Made by a program: the position numbers and the translations under genes | The notes under the pieces: generated by a model | Databases searched by the model: none | What the model was told of the DNA's origin: nothing | Seen by the model: only the letters and a program-made list of their open reading frames with translations | Part shown: piece by piece, positions 62,198 through 64,000 of the stretch | Layout: each line of letters opens with the position of its first letter | Numbering within the stretch: position 1 is the first letter of the stretch | Assembly (NCBI RefSeq): GCF_021390645.1 | Contig: NZ_JAJEJT010000004.1 | Span: forward strand, 496,001 to 560,000 | Origin: Paraburkholderia flagellata | GTDB taxonomy: Bacteria > Pseudomonadota > Gammaproteobacteria > Burkholderiales > Burkholderiaceae | Length of the DNA stretch: 64,000 nucleotides | Reading direction: 5' to 3'

Positions 62198-62750
62198 CAA
62201 CGATTCCGTGGTGGAGCTTGCGCATGCCAGTTCAGTGCAACGCCTGCCCGATATCATCGAACCCGGTTTGGCGGTACTGTTTTGCGGAATCAATCCGGGT
62301 ATGCGCGCGGCCGCTGCGGGGCACCACTTCGATGGCAGAGGAAACCGGTTCTGGCGCGTTCTCCATCGCGCTGGCTTTACCAAGGAAGAGTTTCGCCCCG
62401 AGAATGACCGTGAGGTGCTGCGGTATGGCTTGGGTCTGACTACCGCGGTCTCGCGTGCGACGGCGCGCGCGGATGAACTGTCGAGAGCGGAGATTCAAGC
62501 CGCAGCGGCGCAGTTCGAATTGAAGATCCAGCAGTACGCGCCCAGGTTCGTCGCCTTTCTTGGCAAGATGGCGCTTGCCGGGATGTCCGGCAAGCGAGAT
62601 ATCGGATGGGGTTTGCAATCCAGTCAATTCGGCGGCGCACGCGCATGGGTCTTGCCGAACCCGAGCGGCCTGAACCGCGCATTCAGCCTCGACGCACTCG
62701 TGAGTGCTTATCGCGAACTTCGCATCGCGGTTGAGTCGTCGGATGAATGA
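62190..62750 (+). CDS. mug: G:T/U mismatch-specific DNA glycosylase (Mug/TDG family)
   Basis: This 186-residue uracil-DNA-glycosylase-superfamily enzyme removes uracil or ethenocytosine opposite guanine. The activating motif GINPG lies at about 33-37, in LAVLFCGINPGMRA. The lesion-binding loop is VLPNPSGLNRAF near residue 153-164. The start is uncertain: GTG at 62190 lies close to GGGAGG, and another GTG at 62208 also fits. The start overlaps the GlxA stop by 8 bases, so it may be co-translated. Its 3' end overlaps the convergent LysR gene by 43 bases. Confidence 0.88.
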   Translation: MRSNDSVVELAHASSVQRLPDIIEPGLAVLFCGINPGMRAAAAGHHFDGRGNRFWRVLHRAGFTKEEFRPENDREVLRYGLGLTTAVSRATARADELSRAEIQAAAAQFELKIQQYAPRFVAFLGKMALAGMSGKRDIGWGLQSSQFGGARAWVLPNPSGLNRAFSLDALVSAYRELRIAVESSDE

Positions 62751-63751
62751 TTGAGTGGCGGTAGATATGGCGCATGCGTTGCGCAATCCTGCGCGGATTC
62801 GCGATTGCCTTGACTCTTCGTGCATTGACCCTCGGTTGTCACGCCGCCCGCACATTGAAGATATGCATTGTTTCGCAGCGTTTCAGTAACGAACTCCACG
62901 AAGGACCGAATCTTTCCGCTCGTCCCGCGTCGTTCGACATGAAGCAGATTGACCGGAGTGGATTCAGGCTCGTATGCCCTCAAGATTGGCACCAGACTTC
63001 CGGACGACACTTCGGCTGCGGCCTGATAGGACAGCAACTGTGTGATACCCACGCCGTCTTGCGCCGCCGAAATGGCGGCGGGCGCCAGATTGACGATCAT
63101 CCGCGGCTGAAGCCGCACGGGGATCTTTGAATTATTCTCGTAAAACATCCACTCGTGCGGTTGGGAAACGCCGGTAAAGGAAACGCAATGGTGGGCGGCC
63201 AGGTCTCTCGGATGCATGGGTTCTCCATGCTCGGCGAGATAAGCCTGGGACGCGAAGGTTTGACGCCGCACGGATCCCAGGCGCACCGCGAATGTCGACG
63301 AATCTTCGAGATGACCAATACGTATGGCGATATCCACGCCTTCTTCTAGCAGGCGCGTGGGCCGATCGAGGTAAACAGCGTTCACGCTGACGTCGGGGTA
63401 GCGCAACGTGTAGGCGTTGACGAGCGGAGCGATGAAGCGCTGGCCGAGTTGGACCGGCGCTGTAATCGTGAGCGTGCCCACAGGGTTCGCGGGGTCGGCT
63501 GCAATATGCGACTCCGCGTCGGTGATGCCATCCAGCAGCTTCCGGCAAGCGTCGACGTAAGCGACGCCCGCGTCCGTGGGCCGGACCGAGCGCGTCGTGC
63601 GCGCCAGCAGTTGCGCGCCCAGGCGCGCTTCGAGCGAGTTGACCGCTCGCGAAACCGCTGCTCGCGACAAGCCGAATTTCTCGGATGCGGCGCTAAAGCT
63701 GCCGCGTTCGATGATGGCTACAAAGACCTCCATCTCGCGTAATCTGTCCAT
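62708..63751 (-). CDS. LysR-type transcriptional regulator with C-terminal extension
   Basis: This 347-residue LysR-type regulator is of the CrgA/DmlR-like group. The winged helix is at about 1-60 (MDRLREMEVFVAIIERGSFSAAS and LSRAAVSRAVNSLEARLG) and an effector domain covers about 90-295. The last 45 or so residues, after ETLRNNAYLQ, are Ser/Asn/Gln-rich and extend past the usual family end into the 3' part of mug. The tail is probably a read-on after loss of the original stop. The target is unknown. Confidence 0.85.
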   Translation of the reverse strand: MDRLREMEVFVAIIERGSFSAASEKFGLSRAAVSRAVNSLEARLGAQLLARTTRSVRPTDAGVAYVDACRKLLDGITDAESHIAADPANPVGTLTITAPVQLGQRFIAPLVNAYTLRYPDVSVNAVYLDRPTRLLEEGVDIAIRIGHLEDSSTFAVRLGSVRRQTFASQAYLAEHGEPMHPRDLAAHHCVSFTGVSQPHEWMFYENNSKIPVRLQPRMIVNLAPAAISAAQDGVGITQLLSYQAAAEVSSGSLVPILRAYEPESTPVNLLHVERRGTSGKIRSFVEFVTETLRNNAYLQCAGGVTTEGQCTKSQGNRESAQDCATHAPYLPPLNHSSDDSTAMRSSR

Positions 63752-64000
63752 CTTGACGTCCCAATCCAGGTCTCTCGCAAACGGGAAACAAAAGTAAAAG
63801 CCGTTGGGCGCTTACCGTTTCCTGGTCGTTTTCAAACCTTGGTGAATCGCGTCTGCCGCGATTCACCCTCGGCCTGAGTCCATACGCCGCGATTCTAAGC
63901 ATCGTGTGCGGTCCGGTAGCGCCTCGTCACCTGGATTGGCTCAAAAGCGCGCAGAAATGACCCATGCGTAATCAGTGGGGTTTGCTTTGATGCAGCGTAC
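63752..64000. other. Window-end intergenic region with an 11-base hairpin
   Basis: No gene was recognised in the last 249 bases. A perfect inverted repeat GGTGAATCGCG-N5-CGCGATTCACC lies at 63841-63851 and 63857-63867. It has no T tract on either side, and it may be an operator or a dispersed palindromic element. Confidence 0.5.

Noticed and set aside
1..64000. CRISPR arrays, insertion sequences, prophage genes, tRNA or rRNA genes
   Set aside because: No regularly spaced repeats, transposase or integrase proteins, or recognisable RNA gene sequences were seen on reading either strand.

Overview
The window looks like a piece of a Burkholderia-sensu-lato genome (Paraburkholderia, Caballeronia or a close relative). 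The base composition is GC-rich with strong GC3 coding bias. Family markers typical of Burkholderiaceae are present (DUF3331 and DUF4148 proteins), and regulators and transporters are very dense. No rRNA, tRNA, CRISPR array, insertion sequence or phage gene was seen. The mix of catabolic islands, each with its own regulator, resembles a secondary chromosome or megaplasmid; that is an inference, not something the sequence proves.

Layout. 0-2.5 kb: the 5' part of an osmoprotectant ABC permease (minus strand, cut by the window edge), then an M23 endopeptidase gene preceded by a near-ideal PmrA-type response-regulator box. 2.7-7.6 kb: a compact ethanolamine operon (permease, eutB, eutC) with a EutR-like AraC regulator. 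7.6-14.4 kb: an alpha/beta hydrolase, an XRE-cupin regulator/GNAT pair with a clear operator, a CBS-PAS-GGDEF-EAL protein, a small conserved protein and a chemoreceptor. 14.4-20.2 kb: a FadR-type GntR regulator divergent from a complete CUT2 sugar ABC operon, with three matching operator sites between them. 20.3-24.6 kb: an SDR, two convergent GlxA-type (DJ-1 plus AraC) regulators and a DHA2 efflux pump. 24.8 kb: a small proline-rich protein with a duplicated peptide. 25.2-29.3 kb: a LysR regulator, MFS carrier, oxalomesaconate hydratase and CHA aldolase, which are the lower steps of gallate/protocatechuate 4,5-cleavage. 29.4-31.6 kb: a Cys-rich protein, a decayed stretch and a beta-propeller lipoprotein.

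31.7-39.6 kb: a LacI regulator, a perfect 26-bp operator, a CUT1 ABC transporter and an alpha-xylosidase very similar to E. coli YicI, forming a coherent alpha-xyloside uptake and hydrolysis operon. 39.7-41.3 kb: a DUF4148 protein and a membrane diguanylate cyclase. 41.5-46.4 kb: a beta-lactamase-fold esterase with an AraC regulator, then translationally coupled acetoacetate decarboxylase, patatin and a small membrane protein. 46.5-50.3 kb: small stress or detoxification-type enzymes (PnbB-like lyase, DJ-1, DUF3331, tautomerase, an SDR without the catalytic Tyr, VOC).

50.4-56.0 kb: a tripartite efflux system (EmrB-like MFS, OMF lipoprotein, EmrA-like adaptor) with two MarR genes. Its four presumed promoter regions carry related TCAGATA-type operators. 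56.0-61 kb: LysR, ArsR, a stand-alone DJ-1 protein whose Cys is replaced by Ser, and an orphan 2-oxoglutarate dehydrogenase E1; the last three appear to be one operon. 61.2-63.8 kb: a third full GlxA regulator, a Mug glycosylase and a LysR gene that overlaps mug tail to tail.
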